The position numbers and the translations under genes were made by a program. From the NCBI GenBank assembly GCA_937922925.1, contig CALAKU010000048.1, positions 1 through 43,941 of the forward strand: a DNA stretch of 43,941 nucleotides. The letters run 5' to 3'. Under the pieces are notes generated by a model. The model saw only the letters and a program-made list of their open reading frames with translations. It was not told where the DNA came from and made no database searches. Origin of the DNA: an uncultured Arenicella sp. GTDB taxonomy: Bacteria > Pseudomonadota > Gammaproteobacteria > Arenicellales > Arenicellaceae. Below are positions 43,248 to 43,941 of the stretch, in pieces; within the stretch, counting starts at the first letter, position 1, and each line of letters begins with the position of its first letter.

Positions 43248-43504
43248 TGAGACGCAATGCACCAAAAAAACGTCGTGGCGGTTTTCGCCAAATGCGCCGT
43301 CGCTTCTGCCGTTTTACCGCAGAAGGCGTTGATTATATTGATTACAAAGACCTAGCGACCTTGAAGTCGTTTGTTTCAGAGTCTGGCAAAATCATCCCTA
43401 GTCGAAACACAGGCACCGCCGCCAAATACCAACGTCAGCTTGCTTCTGCAATTAAGAATGCACGTTACTTGGCTTTGTTGCCTTACACCGACAGCCATAG
43501 TTAG
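43247..43504 (+). CDS. rpsR: 30S ribosomal protein bS18
   Basis: 85 residues, basic. [26 protein letters not shown] and [32 protein letters not shown] are diagnostic of bS18. It binds bS6 on the platform of the small subunit. Its start overlaps the rpsF stop by one base and its own AGGAGG lies inside the rpsF tail. Confidence 0.97.
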   Translation: MRRNAPKKRRGGFRQMRRRFCRFTAEGVDYIDYKDLATLKSFVSESGKIIPSRNTGTAAKYQRQLASAIKNARYLALLPYTDSHS

Positions 43505-43513
43505 GAGGTCGAG

Positions 43514-43941
43514 ATGCAAGTCATTTTATTAGAACGAATCGTGAATTTGGGCAACCTAGGCGATTTAGTCAATGTAAAACCTGGATACGCACGTAACTAC
43601 TTGGTGCCTCAAGGTTTAGCAACAGTAGCGACCGAGTCGAATGTCAAAGCCTTTGAAGAGCGACGCTTAGAGCTTGAAAAAGCATCAGCTGATCGGCTTC
43701 AAGCCGCGAAAGCTCGACAAAAAGAACTCGAAGGCCAGTCGGTTGATATTGCTGGTCGCGCCAGTGAAGAAGGCAAGCTATTCGGTTCAGTAGGTGTGAT
43801 TGAAGTTTCTGAAGCGTTTACTGCCAAAGGCTTTCAACTGGTTAAGTCAGAAGTTCAGCTTCCAGATGGCCCGTTAAAGCTCGTTGGCGATTATGAAGTC
43901 ATGGTATCAGTTCATCCTGAAGTCAGCTTTATGGTCAAAGT
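43514..43941 (+). CDS. rplI: 50S ribosomal protein bL9 (3' end outside window)
   Basis: 142 residues are visible of about 148. The start MQVILLERIVNLGNLGDLVNVKPGYARNYL is the bL9 signature, followed by the long helix (EERRLELEKASADRLQAAKA) and the C-terminal domain (GKLFGSVGVIEVSEAF). AGGAGG precedes the ATG, nine bases after rpsR. The frame is open to the last base of the window, so only a few residues are missing. Confidence 0.97.
   Translation, partial: MQVILLERIVNLGNLGDLVNVKPGYARNYLVPQGLATVATESNVKAFEERRLELEKASADRLQAAKARQKELEGQSVDIAGRASEEGKLFGSVGVIEVSEAFTAKGFQLVKSEVQLPDGPLKLVGDYEVMVSVHPEVSFMVK

Noticed and set aside
42875-43291. 138-residue Ser/Ala-rich open frame opposite rpsF
   Set aside because: It mirrors the Glu/Ala repeats of the bS6 tail and spans the rpsF-rpsR junction; a shadow.

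Overview
The window is ordinary chromosome of a free-living gammaproteobacterium, probably a marine one outside the Enterobacterales. The evidence is the combination of an LPS/lipid A operon (msbA, lpxK, kdsB), mpl, rnd, ppnN, prfB with the classical programmed frameshift, lysS, glnK-amtB and rpsF-rpsR-rplI, together with an hrcA repressor (absent from E. coli) and a Lol exporter with only one permease gene. Genus cannot be fixed by eye. No phage, insertion sequence, CRISPR array or replication origin was seen. Genes are tightly packed, with many ATGA stop/start overlaps.

Layout. 1-4349: tail of a membrane protein, then minus-strand ppnN, dsbA, mpl and a small membrane protein coupled to mpl. 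4458-8897: rnd, a glycine-zipper envelope protein, and a PepSY protein followed by a PhoP/PhoQ-like two-component pair. 8960-12418: TerB-like protein, a nitronate monooxygenase-like enzyme, glnK-amtB. 12602-18693: Sel1/SPOR protein, prfB (frameshift) - lysS - lolC/F - lolD, then a DUF2062 protein. 19099-28362: a long co-directional envelope block: comEC, exbB, exbD, msbA, lpxK, Trm112-like, kdsB, a low-molecular-weight phosphatase, a YkuD enzyme without signal peptide, nagZ. 28477-33273: a DUF1499 protein, then minus-strand nadK, recN, a short N-acetylglutamate-synthase-like GNAT and bamE with a long Lys/Ala tail. 33405-35832: hrcA and a saccharopine-dehydrogenase-like reductase. 36007-36456: tRNA-Leu(CAA) and an apparently gene-free regulatory stretch. 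36457-39933: a four-gene operon of a glycosyltransferase, a nucleoside-phosphorylase-like protein, a spore-photoproduct-lyase-like radical SAM enzyme and an SDR. 40073-42455: an HprK-like kinase convergent with a nucleotidyltransferase and a PqqD-like protein. 42702-end: rpsF, rpsR, rplI (cut by the window end).

How the genes work together. Cell-wall recycling recurs: Mpl reuses murein tripeptide, NagZ cleaves GlcNAc-anhydroMurNAc muropeptides in the cytoplasm, and the signal-less YkuD protein coupled to nagZ fits a cytoplasmic L,D-carboxypeptidase. Outer-membrane biogenesis is covered by LolC/F-LolD, MsbA, LpxK, KdsB and BamE. GlnK-AmtB handle ammonium uptake.

The points most worth a second look are: (1) the kinase/PqqD/nucleotidyltransferase cassette, which resembles lasso-peptide tailoring genes without cyclase, protease or recognisable precursor; (2) a three-copy 11-bp repeat between the YkuD gene and nagZ that makes a chain of three overlapping stop/start codons with two four-codon micro-ORFs; (3) the radical SAM SPL-like/phosphorylase operon; (4) a strong minus-strand terminator next to tRNA-Leu with no gene feeding it, suggesting an unannotated small RNA.
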